Source: Diphasiastrum complanatum (lineage: Eukaryota; Streptophyta; Lycopodiopsida; Lycopodiales; Lycopodiaceae). From it: 64,000 bases of DNA. The first letter of the stretch is position 1. Each line of letters starts with the position of its first letter. Position numbers and translations under genes: made by a program. Under the pieces are notes generated by a model. The model did not search any database. It was not told the origin of the DNA and saw only the letters and a list, made by a program, of their open reading frames with translations. The DNA lies in NCBI GenBank assembly GCA_029204225.1, contig CM055094.1, positions 24,078,541 through 24,142,540 of the forward strand, written 5' to 3'. Below are positions 34,330 to 44,495 of the stretch, piece after piece.

Positions 34330-35066
34330 CTCACATGTGTGGAGCATGTTCCCACATGTGGCAGACAGACATAATCATCTTAGTTCATTTATGTTGAGTT
34401 TGACTAGTCAATAAGCCTTAAACTTGAGTTTTGGGGGTCCTATGCCACACGTTTGTAGGTGATTAGGCCAAAAATAGCTTTGACTTAGCTTGAGGTAGTG
34501 TAGGCTTTTGACATTTGGCAAGATGATAGAGGGCTAGTGACATGTCTTTTCATGTTGTAGTGTTGTCATGTGACATGCATAAAAATGGTCCAATCATTGT
34601 AGGAGATGACAACTCAATGGACCAATCAAATTTAGAGTTGCTACGTAAGAGATCCAATCATTTTACTTGCTTACTACTCCTCTTTGATATCAAACCACTA
34701 TATAGATAAGCTCTCTCGTTGTAAATACAAAAGTTGAGAGTTAATGCAATTTCGGATCTCATACACTTTTGGTCTGTTCTCTCTCTACCCGAGTGTGTGC
34801 ACATTTTCTCTCTCTAAATGAGAGCAACATGCTTGGTTTTGCCTCTCATAGTGAGCTTTAGTTTGTTTTTTCATGTGGATGTGAAAAACTAGCTTCTCTT
34901 TTGATGATCATAACTTTTGTTGTAGATGAGCTCTTTCCCTGAATCAAAGCTTGATAGATAGCCCTTGAAAATTCTATTTGATCTATTATAGATGCATCTT
35001 GTACAACCTCACATGCACGGAGGTCATTTTAGATCTTTCATGGTCCTCAAATCTCAAATTTTGACA
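34330..35066 (+). repeat. Copia 5' LTR with TATA box
   Basis: Ends TTTTGACA before a PBS-like site. It contains the GTGGAGCATGTTCCCACATG block shared with 11757, a TATATAG box at 34699-34705 and a pyrimidine-rich stretch after it, as in LTR promoters. The part from 34822 onward is duplicated at 48489. The exact 5' end is uncertain by a few tens of bases. Confidence 0.65.
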
Positions 35067-35079
35067 TGGTATTATAGCC
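35067..35079 (+). other. Degenerate copia primer-binding site
   Basis: TGGTATTATAGCC resembles TGGTATCAGAGCC and follows a CA terminus. The duplicate is at 48735-48747. Confidence 0.65.
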
Positions 35080-36009
35080 TAGGTACATGCAAGCATGACA
35101 TTTGATCTCCATAAAGCAAGATCTTGAGTGAAAATTCTAGGTTTGAGAGTGATCTTGCGTCCCAATTGTCTTCTAGCTTCAAATTGGCTAATGATTGCTT
35201 TGAGTGATTTATTGGATCATATGTGAGAATTTAATGTATAAAAATTATATGTCACGTGTGAGTTGCATCAGTTTGTAATTTTGTAGCAAACTCATCTTTG
35301 ATCCATTTAGCTCAAGTAGACATTTGTTGGAAAGAGCATCAAGTGTAGATTGAGAAGACCAAGCCCCCAAGGGTTGTTGATGCACCTTCTTGATATATGG
35401 ATACAATGTTTGAGGGTAGGTAGGTGTGCCCACATGGTGTTTTTTGGATCTTTATGGTTTAATTCCCTTGATATTGAGTGCTATGTCCAAAATTGAAAGG
35501 TTCTCTCAATTCTATTCAAGTGACAAGGATCTAGGACATTGTTTGTAATCAAATCTTTTCAAACCATTCAAGATATAAAGAGTTAGAGTCATTGTTTGTG
35601 GAGTCCAATAGGGATGATTGGATCTAAATTTTGTGTGGTTTGGTGAAAACTTGTTGTGCTTTGATTTTGGTGATCAAGGCAAGGCCTAATTTCCAATTGA
35701 CTAGGTTTTGGTGTGATGTGATTCCTATGTTTGTGATCTAGATCTTTTGTAGATCTTTCTAGATTTTTTATTTTTTCAAATCTAGTTAATTTAGGGTCAC
35801 AAAATAAATATTGGAGTCCTTTCACATGTGTGTACTTTGTGTACAAGAAAAGCTTTTGGTGAAGATTGATTCTAGGATTTGTGATAGAGATCTTGTGTAG
35901 ATCTTGCTAGATCTTTGATTTGTTGAAGTCTAGGCTTTTGGGAATAAGAAACCACTTTGTAGAGTCGTTTCACAAGCTTGTACTTTGTGTACATTTTCAT
36001 TTGTCTTAC

Positions 36010-36850
36010 ATGGCATCATTAGGAGTGGTACCTATTGAAGGCAAATGAAAGGTTAAATTCCTCCCGGCCGAGGAGAGTGGGCTTGAAAACAAGCTTGCTA
36101 AATGTGAGATTCTTGGAATAGGATCCATTCCTATTTGGCTTGAATCAAAGAGAAGAGCAAAATTCAAAATGTCTTGTATGTTCCTTCAATATCTAGAAAT
36201 TTATTGAGTGTGAGTCAATTGATTGACAATGGATGTGATGTCAAGTTTGTTTGCAATGCTTGCTTTATCATCAAGAATAGAAATGTCATTGCCAAAAGGA
36301 ATAGAGATGGTAGGCTTTTCAAGCTTGATCTTTGTGTGAGAGCTAATCACAATTTGGATGTGAAGGAAGCCAAAGGAGAGTATATTTCTCAAAAGGAGAG
36401 ATTGGGGCATTAAAATCTCAAATTCATGAATGTTGGCTTTGATGTTAATGTCAAGAATGATGTTTAGAGTGTGGATGAATGTTCTTTTAATGCTGGTGAT
36501 GTCAAGGATCTTGCAAGGCTCAAGGAGGAGTCAAGTGAAGAAGATGGTGTAGAGTGCCAATGTCCACACCTAGGCACATCAAGTGGATCATCAAGATCCA
36601 AGGAGGAACCATCAAGGCTTGTTTTCATAAGTGAAAATATGCAAAGAGAAGGCACTATACATTTTAATCCAACCCAACCATTCCTTCAAATCTCATTCAC
36701 CTTTTTAATGGAGGAAAATTAGTGGGCACAAATCATGTGACAAAGGATTAGATGGAGCCAACATTGCTTGCAACTTTGATATCAGAGATGGATCCAACTG
36801 CAGATCCCAAGCTCAACATTAGAGAAGTTCCAAAATTCAAAATGACCCTT
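36010..36850 (+). pseudogene. Copia gag start and pre-integrase fragment fused to gypsy-like tail (R1 copy)
   Basis: An ATG at 36010 gives only a dozen Gag residues before a stop. Then a deletion leads into the copia pre-integrase region: YVPSISRNLLSVSQLIDNGC, KNRNVIAKRNRDGRLFKLDL and KERLGH. A Ser/Glu linker follows (ARLKEESSEEDGVECQCPHL), of the type found between copia integrase and RT. From about 36655 the DNA (CCTTCAAATCTCATTCACCT and GAGCCAACATTGCTTGCAA) matches the gypsy protease tail at 3340-3490, so the piece is a copia-gypsy chimera. It has no catalytic domain. Confidence 0.75.
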
Positions 36851-37199
36851 TGTGAGTTTTTTTCTTTGATTTCTACCACCACTTGGCCCAATCAAAATGC
36901 ACACATTTGGAGTTTACGTAACATAGAATAAATTAAAAAAATAAATATTATTATACCCAATATGTTCTAATCTGCTTGAGGATAGCACCTCAGGTTAAAT
37001 TTATTTAACTGTGTTGGTTAGTATAGTGAAATTTGGTAAGTAGACTAGTTACAATTATAGAATGATAGTATGCACAGTAACCTTATGTTGTTATTGTGAT
37101 TCTAGCATGAGGCTAATTGAATACCATACATGTGAGATATCGGCATCCAAAGCTTTGGCAATCACAATGGAAAATAGACTAAGATTCACAATTGAATCT

Positions 37200-37345
37200 G
37201 TTATTCTGCACAATGAGAAAGATCTTGTGTGGCTTGTCACATGGCCTACCATAGGCTTGTGTAGCAGGCCACATAGGCTTGCTATCTACCAAGCCTATCA
37301 TAGGTTGCCACATGGCAAGTCATGTAGGCCCACCATAGGCTGGCA
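37200..37345 (-). repeat. GCCTA/TGGCA-rich minisatellite-like patch (R1)
   Basis: Short irregular repeats of CCTACCATAGGCTTGTGT and CACATGGC type. The reverse complement resembles the units of the tandem array at 61443-62000. The duplicate lies at about 50905-51021. Confidence 0.6.
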
Positions 37346-37509
37346 TGTAGAATTTTGAGATTGTTTTTGTTCGGTCAAAGACAACTCTTTATCTTGTCTG
37401 CACTTGACTTTTGCTGCCTACTTAGGCTAGCTTGCAGAATTAATGCAGGAACCTAAGCAAACGACTATTGACCATAGACACAAAATCATTCTATCAAACA
37501 AACCATTAG

Positions 37510-37535
37510 GGCCCTTTTTGGACTCAAAAAGGGCC
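37510..37535. repeat. 26-bp palindrome at the right edge of R1
   Basis: GGCCCTTTTT and AAAAAGGGCC pair around a 6-base loop. It lies just after the point where R1 and R2 similarity ends, so it may mark a junction. Confidence 0.65.
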
Positions 37536-37874
37536 TCTTCCTTGCCTAAACAAGTTTTCTAATCATAATTAATTTAGTGCTAATCAATCCTACGTGGCAC
37601 CTTTACCTTGGGTTACCATACAAGGTGAGCAAGAGTTAAGGCCTAAATGTAGGTCTCATTTTCATAGACTATTGTAGGTTATTTGCATAGAATATAATAG
37701 GCCACTAATAGGTAAGTTACAAATTACAACTAGAGTAGGGTTAGTATAGGATGACCTTTCATTGTCCTAACTACAATAGGACCCTAGGGATGGAAACTAG
37801 TATATGCCTAATAAAGCTTATATCATGGTTAGTTCACATTGAACTTTGACACCATTTGATTAAGGTATATTGTA

Positions 37875-38369
37875 ATGTTCTACATAGATTCTTTTGGGAA
37901 ATTCGACATCTTCAAGATGACAACCAAGTATCACTTACATGTGAAGTTAGAGAAGGATTATGCGACCACCAAACCTGCATGGGGTGTTAACTTAAATCCG
38001 TATGACATGCATTGTTGGAGATTAGAAGGAAAAAAACATATTGACCTATGGGTAAGAGGTGATTTATACCCTCATAATCCACTGGTAGATGCTCCTCCTA
38101 AATTTTCTGATGTACATAGTTTGTTAAGGTTCGTTGGGGATGGTCGGAATGGACTGCTTGTCTATTGTCAAGCAATGGATTCTCAAAGAATTCAAGCTGA
38201 GACATTGGCAAATACGGCAAACATTCATATATTGAGTATGAATGACAATTTAAAGTCATTGCATGGAATAAATATGAAATTGGAGCAGGAGATAAATGGT
38301 TTGAAAATAGAGCTTGCCAGTTCTATCGCAAAAATTGAAGAATTGCAATCTTCAATCAGTATATTTTAG
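37875..38369 (+). CDS. Unrecognised 164-aa ORF with C-terminal coiled coil
   Basis: An open frame with an N-terminal globular part rich in aromatic residues (KPAWGVNLNPYDMHCWRLEG, HIDLWVRGDLYPHNPLVDAP) and a C-terminal heptad-like stretch (MKLEQEINGLKIELASSIAK). I do not recognise the family. It is in the same frame as the next ORF (38409), separated by two stops, so it may be the first exon or N-terminus of the transposase-like gene. Possible in-frame starts are at 37891 and 37914, and the upstream limit is uncertain. Confidence 0.45.
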   Translation: MFYIDSFGKFDIFKMTTKYHLHVKLEKDYATTKPAWGVNLNPYDMHCWRLEGKKHIDLWVRGDLYPHNPLVDAPPKFSDVHSLLRFVGDGRNGLLVYCQAMDSQRIQAETLANTANIHILSMNDNLKSLHGINMKLEQEINGLKIELASSIAKIEELQSSISIF

Positions 38370-38987
38370 AGGACAATATATGGCTTACAATGAAAGCGTA
38401 GAGTCTCGATGGATCAGCAAGCAGAAAATGAAAACACTAAGAGACACAAACTAGAAGCTTTGGCACCAGGTGGTGGTGCCAGTAAAAGACGTATGAGGGA
38501 CACAAAAGAGTTTTTGAAAAAGACGGTTGGAAAAGATTTTATTGCCGGAAAATATATGAAACATTTTTTGAAGGGTAAAGATTTTATTAAGATTGTGGAA
38601 GATGAAACAAGTGATTCAATTCGCTTGAGAATTGCAAAAAAGCTAGTCGACAAGTTCAAGCCAAATCCAAATGTTAAAGAGATGGTGTACGCATGTGACC
38701 AAGGAGATGTGAGTCGAAGAAGTATATGAAACGCTCTGACAAAAATGGGTTAAAATGCCATCAAATAATACCTACTTATAAACTTGTCGAATCCGCCAAA
38801 CGAGAATGCAATTCGATATTGCTCTCTAAATTAGTAGAGTTTCAACATATTGAGGATTCTTTTACAGTAACCAATAAGAAGAAAGGACCTCCGACATGTT
38901 TTCGTTATCATCAAGGCAATAATATATTCTTAGATCTGGAAAAGGTCCAAGAGATGATGATCCGACATTATGAAGTTAGAACAAATG

Positions 38988-39074
38988 GTAAGGACATTTA
39001 TTGTGGATTTCGGTTTTCAATTGTATGCTTTTCTTCAACTAATATGTTTTAGTAATGAAAAATCTGTTTTACAG
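38988..39074 (+). other. Predicted intron 1 of transposase-like gene
   Basis: Donor G|GTAAGG and acceptor TTTTACAG. Splicing in phase 1 joins RTN to CRGKVIFVIKL through an Asp codon and restores one frame. Confidence 0.6.
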
Positions 39075-40090
39075 ATTGCAGAGGTAAAGTTATATTTGTT
39101 ATTAAGTTGGATGAAGCAGAAATCATAAAAGGGCGTAAACTTGAACGTGTCACAATCACCTTGATGAATCGTGAATTGCAACTGTTTGGCGGAAGTTATT
39201 GTAAAGAATTTAGCGTGCAATCCAAAAATCACATATGGTGGATAGCTGCATTTGAAGTTCCTAAGGAGTTTCACGACGTATTGGAGTGGCTATTTGAAAA
39301 ATGTAGTATATCTAAGATAATACATGCACAAAATGAAGGCAAATTGCTCAATGTTGAAGGAGAAAGCTTTGCTGTAGAATGGCACCTAGCTGCTGATTTG
39401 AAGACTTTGAAATGCATGTACGGTTGTGGTCTCGGTGCAAATGCAAAGAATTTTTGTATATATTGTATGTTTGAATCTGGGCGGAACAAAAGTATTTTGA
39501 ATTGCAACCAACGTCTTGCACCAAATAGGCACAATCTAGACAAAGCTTGGAGTCCTGTGTTGAACATTCCTCTCGAAAGAGTCCATTTTTGCACAATGCA
39601 TGGTGAATTACGAATACTGGACAAATTATTATTTTTGCATTGTTGTTACGCATGAAACATGCAGCCCAAATCAAGAGCAGATATTAGCATTAGAAATCTA
39701 GAGATAATTTTATCCGATATGGGATTGCACGGGGGCCACATGAGTCTTACCAAAGACGTTGAGATGAGTGGAAAAACGCAAGATGTTCCAGCAAAAGTTT
39801 CAATGGGTGGTGCGAAAGCGAGACACCTATTGTCAAATCACACTGCACGTGAAAGCAGTGTCGAATGGGAGTACTGGAGGAAAATATGTCAATGCACAAC
39901 ATATATTGGCTCAAATCCTCACATGGCAAGTACACGTGCTAAGGTTTGGCAAGCATTTGATGCCTTGTCACAAACTATCAACAAAAAGATTGTGAGAGAT
40001 GAAGATTTGGATAGATACGCAAGAGAAGTTAAAACATTTACTGAATTGATGATCGACGCGTGGGGAGAAACACACATAACTCACTATATG

Positions 40091-40169
40091 GTATGCGTGT
40101 CTCATATTTTTTACTTTCATATTTATGTATTTGTAAAGATTTAAACTAATACAAATTTTCTATGAACAG
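40091..40169 (+). other. Predicted intron 2 of transposase-like gene
   Basis: Donor ATG|GTATGC and acceptor GAACAG|CAC. Splicing in phase 0 joins THYM to HIFYAHGPWFMKTHG. The intron is AT-rich as in plants. Confidence 0.65.
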
Positions 40170-40589
40170 CACATCTTCTATGCTCATGGACCTTGGTTTA
40201 TGAAAACCCATGGATCATTAGCTATTTGGAATATGCAAGGCATGGAAAAGAGTCATTACAGGGCAAAGGCTGCATATTTCAAAAATTCACGACATGGCGG
40301 AGGAAAGGGTCTTAGCAATGCATTGGTTGAGATATTCCAATGGTTTTACAGAGGAGTTTTGGGCCGAGGACACTTTCAAAACACAAGAACTGAAGAGTTG
40401 TGTTAAATGATCTCCAATTCAAATTCAGTCAGAAAGACAACATGGCAATCCTCTAATGCTAGAACAAGGCATCAAGAATGGAAGATGTCTAGAGTCCGAG
40501 TTGGAAAGAGATGGATGCCGAGGACACCAACATCCAATGTTTTGGAAAACAGCGCTAGAGAAACTACGGAAACTGATGAGATGGAATAG

Positions 40590-40854
40590 AAACAATTTAT
40601 GTTGAATTGTAATTCGAATATTCCTTTGTGATAAATATTACTGCCAAATTGGATTGTTGTTATAAATAGAAATTATTTTATTTGGTTTTATAATAATATC
40701 TATTTTTGGATACACGTCCCTCTATATAAGAGTGGGGATTTTCATTTTGTTGTCACTTCTTGCTTTGTTGAAATTTGTTTCCTCATAATTTAGTGTGTCT
40801 TGTTCAATTAGACTACTAGTTTGCTGGTCAATTAGTGTTCTTAGTTGCATAACA
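40590..40854. other. Intergenic spacer between the two unusual genes
   Basis: AT-rich. TATATAAG at 40725-40732 is a good TATA-like box about 125 bp upstream of the ATG at 40855, so this may be the promoter of the next gene. Confidence 0.45.
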
Positions 40855-42322
40855 ATGTCGTCCCCTAAAATAGAGTTGGCCAATCTGCTAGCCCCCACAG
40901 AGTTTTTAGATCAGTTAGATCGTATTTATTGTATGTTTACCGGTAGAATAAACACACTTGCCACTCTCTGGGCTAATACGGATGCATTCACGTACGTGAG
41001 TGAGTATATAGATGAAACTTTGAAGCCTTATGCCATACAAATTCCTGGCAAAACTATCATGTGGATTCCATATAACTTGCTTAGTTATATATGGAAAGGA
41101 GATAGACCCTTTATCGCTCGTCTCAACAGATTTATTAGTCACTTGGGTAACGATCATTACTTGGAGCTGATGAAGGATCAGCTAAAAACTTTTGATCTTG
41201 AAAGTATAGGAAAGAAGTTTCTATCCGGTGAGATTACTGTTATTTTTTTGCTTAATGAGTTTCCAGCGATTGTGGCCAGCAACACAATCCTAGTGAGCAG
41301 GTGAACGAGATGAACGACCCGGGTGAAGAGGAAGATTTATCTGCGGAGCACGAAGCAATCTTGGCTGCGCAAGAGGCAACAAGTGCATCCACATCAACGG
41401 AGCTTGAAGATATAGATGAGTCCGATGATGTCGTGTTTCGAATCCATGGCCTTGCTCCAATCATCATTGATGGGCAGGGGTATGTGTTCATGCATGACTT
41501 GCAACATATTCTCGGCTTGTGAGAAGATGAGATGCTGGCAGCATTGGTAAATTTGCAAAATGGCAGTTCCACTTTCAACCACACCCAACCCGACGACACG
41601 TATGAGAAGCTGATCGGGCATGACATGGACACCATCGAGCAAGCACTAGCAAGGGTGCTTTGCCAATTCAAAACGCTTCAACCACCACCAGTTCAAACGA
41701 GGCCATTTGAGGTACTCGAAGGGAAAACTGCTGATGTGAAGTACAAAGGCAAAGGAATTAACCTTGCGCAAACCGAAGACATTGATGAAGGCACCGAGGC
41801 AATTCTGACCCAACAATTCAACTTGTGTGTATTTGTTATGTTTGTTTGTCTTCATTATACTCATTTTGCAATAATTTGAACCAAATGCAGGATGCAGTGG
41901 AGCTTGATGCATTTGCAATGCGAAGGGGTGGCTCTCGGGAGAAAGTTGAAGTAGGAACTCTGGACAGGTCTATGGCCCACTACATTGGGAACTTGCCCAA
42001 CAACTTTATTTTCTGCTTCAGCAACAAGTATAGCCCAGATGGACAGACAGAGCTTCTTAAATGCAAAGCACTCTCCAAGCACATTGGTGAGCTCGACTTG
42101 TCATCGTCAGCACCAAAGGCTTACTGTGTCCTCCAAAAAGCCGTTTTGAATGATTTATGCCCTGGATTCGAGACCCGGCTCATTCTCTCGGGTTTAATTG
42201 GGCCTTATGAGGATGAGGGAGATGCTCCTAAATTAGCATTAGAAATGTTAAAACTAGTACTATCATCAGAGAAGCGATCAGAGAAGCTGAAGTCCTCTCT
42301 GAAGGAAATGGATCAAATGTGA
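40855..42322 (+). pseudogene. Unrecognised multi-exon gene downstream of the transposase-like gene
   Basis: ATG 40855 opens a frame of about 140 codons (MSSPKIELANLLAPTEFLDQ, AIQIPGKTIMWIPYNLLSYI, LMKDQLKTFDLESIGKKFL). A one-step frame change near 41270 leads to an acidic segment (EEEDLSAEHEAILAAQEATS), then DIDESDDVVFRIHGLAPIII, a TGA at 41520, and LVNLQNGSSTFNHTQPDDTY. An intron 41829-41890 (GTATTT...AATGCAG) joins in phase 0 to DAVELDAFAMRRGGSREKVE, VLNDLCPGFETRLILSGLIG and a Lys/Glu-rich end. No family is recognised. Position and decay suggest it is part of the same mobile or captured unit as the transposase-like gene. Confidence 0.5.
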
Positions 42323-42452
42323 ATAAAGATTTTGTCCTTTTTTTCTTGTGGACTCTCCTAATTCTCTGTTGTCATTATATGATGTGCTTATTTATTGAAT
42401 TTAGAATTTAATTTTTTTTCTAATAAAGATTTCTCCTTTTTTTACGTGACGT

Positions 42453-42617
42453 GATTTTCACGCCAGGGCGCGACCAGGGCCCATTTGACCTGGTCAAACG
42501 GGCCCTGGTCGCGCCCTAACGTGAAAATCATGCCAAGGCGCGACCAGGGGATGTTTGACCAGGTCAAACGTCCCCTGGTCACGCCTTGGCATGATTTCCA
42601 TGCCACGACATGGAAAC
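42453..42617. repeat. Run of overlapping palindromes
   Basis: Palindrome 1 (42453-42529) has ~38-bp arms beginning GATTTTCACGCCAGGGCGCG, with three to four mismatches. Palindrome 2 (42522-42600) has ~39-bp arms around CCAAGGCGCGACCAGGGG and shares the GCGCGACCAGGG...TTTGACC core with palindrome 1. A third small one (TTTCCATG/CATGGAAA) ends the run. All are GC-rich in AT-rich surroundings. They lie between the unrecognised gene and the H3-like sequence. Confidence 0.9.
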
Positions 42618-42639
42618 CTATCTTATCTACAACATGGTT

Positions 42640-42780
42640 AAAGAAACTACCATTCCCATAGTACTGAAAATTTTAAATCATTGCATTCATATAGATGATA
42701 CTAAAATTTTCAAATGACTGCATTCACATAAACAGTACTAAAATCAGATATCAAACTCAATCACAACAATTTGCATTCAC
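42640..42780. repeat. Short tandem repeats with ACTAAAATTTTCAAAT motif
   Basis: About three irregular copies of a ~55-bp unit containing TACTRAAAATTTT and TGCATTCAYATA. No gene. Confidence 0.6.
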
Positions 42781-42855
42781 ACAACCTGAAATTCTGCAAG
42801 ATACTTGACACCAAATCTTCAGTATATTATAAATAAAATCATGTACATGATATGT

Positions 42856-43231
42856 TTAATTCCGCTCTCTCCTTAGCCTTCTAGCAGGTGGAGATCCTTC
42901 GGGAGTATTGCGACTCTCTTCCCGTGCACTGCACACAAAAATGAGTCCTCAAAGAGCTGCGCTAGGTACATTTCCGCAGACTCTTGTATTGCGGACACCG
43001 CATCTACTGTAACTCTGTTCCCCAAGGAAAATTCATCGACTATTTCTTTTACAAGCCTCACAAAAGGGGCCCTAGGGATCAAAAATTTTACGGACTTCTG
43101 ATAGCTCCGTATATCCTGGAGCCACTTTGCGATCCTGCGCTTCCTACGCGGTCGAGGAGGTGGTGGCTGCATCCTGCGGAGCTCCTTTCCAGCCCATGGT
43201 TTGCACGAGGGGCTGGCCTATCCCTGCGACG
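42856..43231 (-). pseudogene. Histone H3-like (possibly CENH3-like) pseudogene
   Basis: The minus strand encodes a nearly complete H3 histone fold: IRSYQKSVKFLIPRAPFVRL, VKEIVDEFS, VDAVSAIQESAEMYLAQLFE, DSFLCAVHGKRVAILPKDLH. The LIPRAPF start of helix 1 recalls plant CENH3. Loop 1 has the canonical H3 length and is not extended, so the CENH3 call is tentative. The usual RPGTVALREI is replaced by RRKRRIAKWLQD. A one-base deletion near 42882 throws the frame into an early stop; in the neighbouring frame the end reads ARRLRRERN then stop at 42856, like the H3 C-terminus. There is no intron across the fold, unlike typical plant CENH3 genes, which suggests a retrocopy or captured copy. Upstream, in another frame, lies a Ser/Arg and poly-Pro tail. 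Confidence 0.75.
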
Positions 43232-43267
43232 CTCTACGGTCCTACTTGAGCCAGCTGCGGCAGAACT

Positions 43268-43303
43268 TGGAGGCGGTGGAGGTGGTGGTGGTGGTGGTGG
43301 AGG
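43268..43303. repeat. (GGT/GGA)n tract, left part
   Basis: A GGTGGA-type trinucleotide tract, encoding poly-Pro on the minus strand next to the H3-like sequence. It is split from its right part (48416-48482) by the LARD-like element. Confidence 0.85.
43299..43303. other. Target-site duplication GGAGG (left)
   Basis: GGAGG before the TGTTG terminus equals 48416-48420. Because the site is a GGT/GGA microsatellite, a chance match is possible. Confidence 0.65.
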
Positions 43304-44493
43304 TGTTGTAAAGCTACATTTACAAGCTTTACTTCCGGCGCCATCGGCGCCGCTCTTGGCACCACTGTGACCAGAATCCAGCCGGCGCCAAGTTCCTATG
43401 GCTAAAAATCTTTGTTCGGTTCTAGCGGAGTCCAGAGAGCTCAGATCGATGTGCAATCACCTCACACGATCCAGGCATGATTAAAGGAAGCCTGGGGATC
43501 ATTAAAATCTAGAGAGAGAAAATGACTTTCTAGGAAGAGAAAATCCTAGAGAGAGAAAAACGTGCTTTACCAGCTTGGGTAGAGTGCTTGGTATGAGGGG
43601 GGGGGGGGTTGCCGAATCACACCAATACTATAGGGGAGTGCGGGTTGCGACTCAGGGCGAGCTCCAACCAAGTCTCAGCCTCCCTTGCTGGAATGTTGTC
43701 ATGGCTCTCGCCTTGGCATGCTAGTGCCCCGGAGACAAGGGTCAGTCACACACTTGAAATGTAACCTTCTCAGATTTATCAATAAAGTGGGATTTTTCTC
43801 AAACTGACTCTGATTACCTTCTGGGTTTCAGTGTTTGGTAAAAGCGCCAGTTGTAAGGCCGCTTCCAAATTTTTAAGTTGGCACATAGCTGAGGGTCGTA
43901 TCCCGGGACGCCAGCGGTATGTCGTCGGGACCATTCGGTCCGTGGTGCCAGCAGTATGCTGTCGGGACCATTTGGTCTAGGAACTGGTTGTTTCCATATC
44001 TGTCGCGGCTTGTGGTTCTGAGTGTTCCTTGCATGAACGTGAGTGGGTTAAGCTCTTGGGGAACGGGCTCTAACCAGTCGGCTGAGTTGGATGGCTTGCT
44101 TGGGTGGAAGTTACCTGTTTATGGCTGTCCAGTCTGGCGTGGTGCCAGGTTGGCTTCCAGCGCTCGTGACGAAGCTTTCCATTGGTTAAGTCTGATGTAA
44201 GTCAGACCGCTTGCTTGGAATGGATGTTACTCGTTTGTAACGAAGCTTCGAGTTGGTTAAGTTTGATGTATGTCGGGCGGCTTGCTTGGAGGGAAGTCAC
44301 CCACATCGGAAACCCCGATCTGGCATGGCACCAGGTTGGATCTCAATGTTGGTTTTCAGAACTTCGAGTTGGTTAAGTCTGATCTTTGTTGGCGAGTTGG
44401 CTGCTTGTATGTCAAGTGGGTTTGGATGGCAAGATTTGAAGGCTGGGAAGCTAAGTCATGGTTCCCGGCTCCCTTTGGGATGCCTGCGCTACA
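43304..44493 (+). repeat. 5' LTR of LARD-like element
   Basis: Starts TGTTGTAAAGCTACATTT and ends GCCTGCGCTACA. It contains internal sub-repeats around GTTGGTTAAGTCTGATGT (three degenerate copies, 44170-44385). A G-run of ten near 43600 is replaced in the right LTR. Small frames in it recur in the right LTR only because the LTRs are identical there. Confidence 0.9.
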
Positions 44494-44495
44494 TG

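Larger units (their letters stand above)
34822..37503 (+). repeat. 2.65-kb direct repeat R1
   Basis: Nearly identical to 48489-51135, from GAGAGCAACATGCTTGG to ATCATTCTATCAAACAAAC. It covers the LTR end, PBS, leader, copia pre-integrase fragment, a gypsy-like tail and non-coding DNA. R1 has about 47 bp near 37345-37390 that R2 lacks. R1 and R2 flank the block with the transposase-like genes, H3-like sequence and LARD. Confidence 0.93.
38409..40589 (+). pseudogene. DDE-transposase-like gene with two introns
   Basis: Three exons are inferred: 38409-38987, 39075-40090 and 40170-40589. Strong splice sites bound introns of 87 bp (GTAAGG...TTTTACAG) and 79 bp (GTATGC...GAACAG), and frames join across both. 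Motifs: VIFVIKLDEAEIIKGRKLER with a candidate first Asp, WHLAADLKTLKCMYGCGLGA with a second, a CIYC pair, HFCTMHGELRILDKLL, then FMKTHGSLAIWNMQGMEKSH with a candidate Glu and NALVEIFQWFYR. This pattern resembles a poorly classified family of large DDE-like proteins known mainly from invertebrates and some plants. That assignment is inference. A frameshift near 38710-38750, TGA at 39653 and TAA at 40404 mark it as decayed. Confidence 0.6.

Noticed and set aside
37062-37358. Frame over the GCCTA-rich patch, also in R2 at 50737-51090
   Set aside because: Repetitive composition, and the two copies differ in their C-terminus only because of the 47-bp difference; no known domain.
43088-43456. Minus-strand 122-aa frame with poly-Pro, taken alone as a gene
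   Set aside because: Its N-terminal part lies inside the later-inserted LTR, so the frame as it stands is a fusion. Only the Pro/Arg-rich part could belong to the H3-like sequence.
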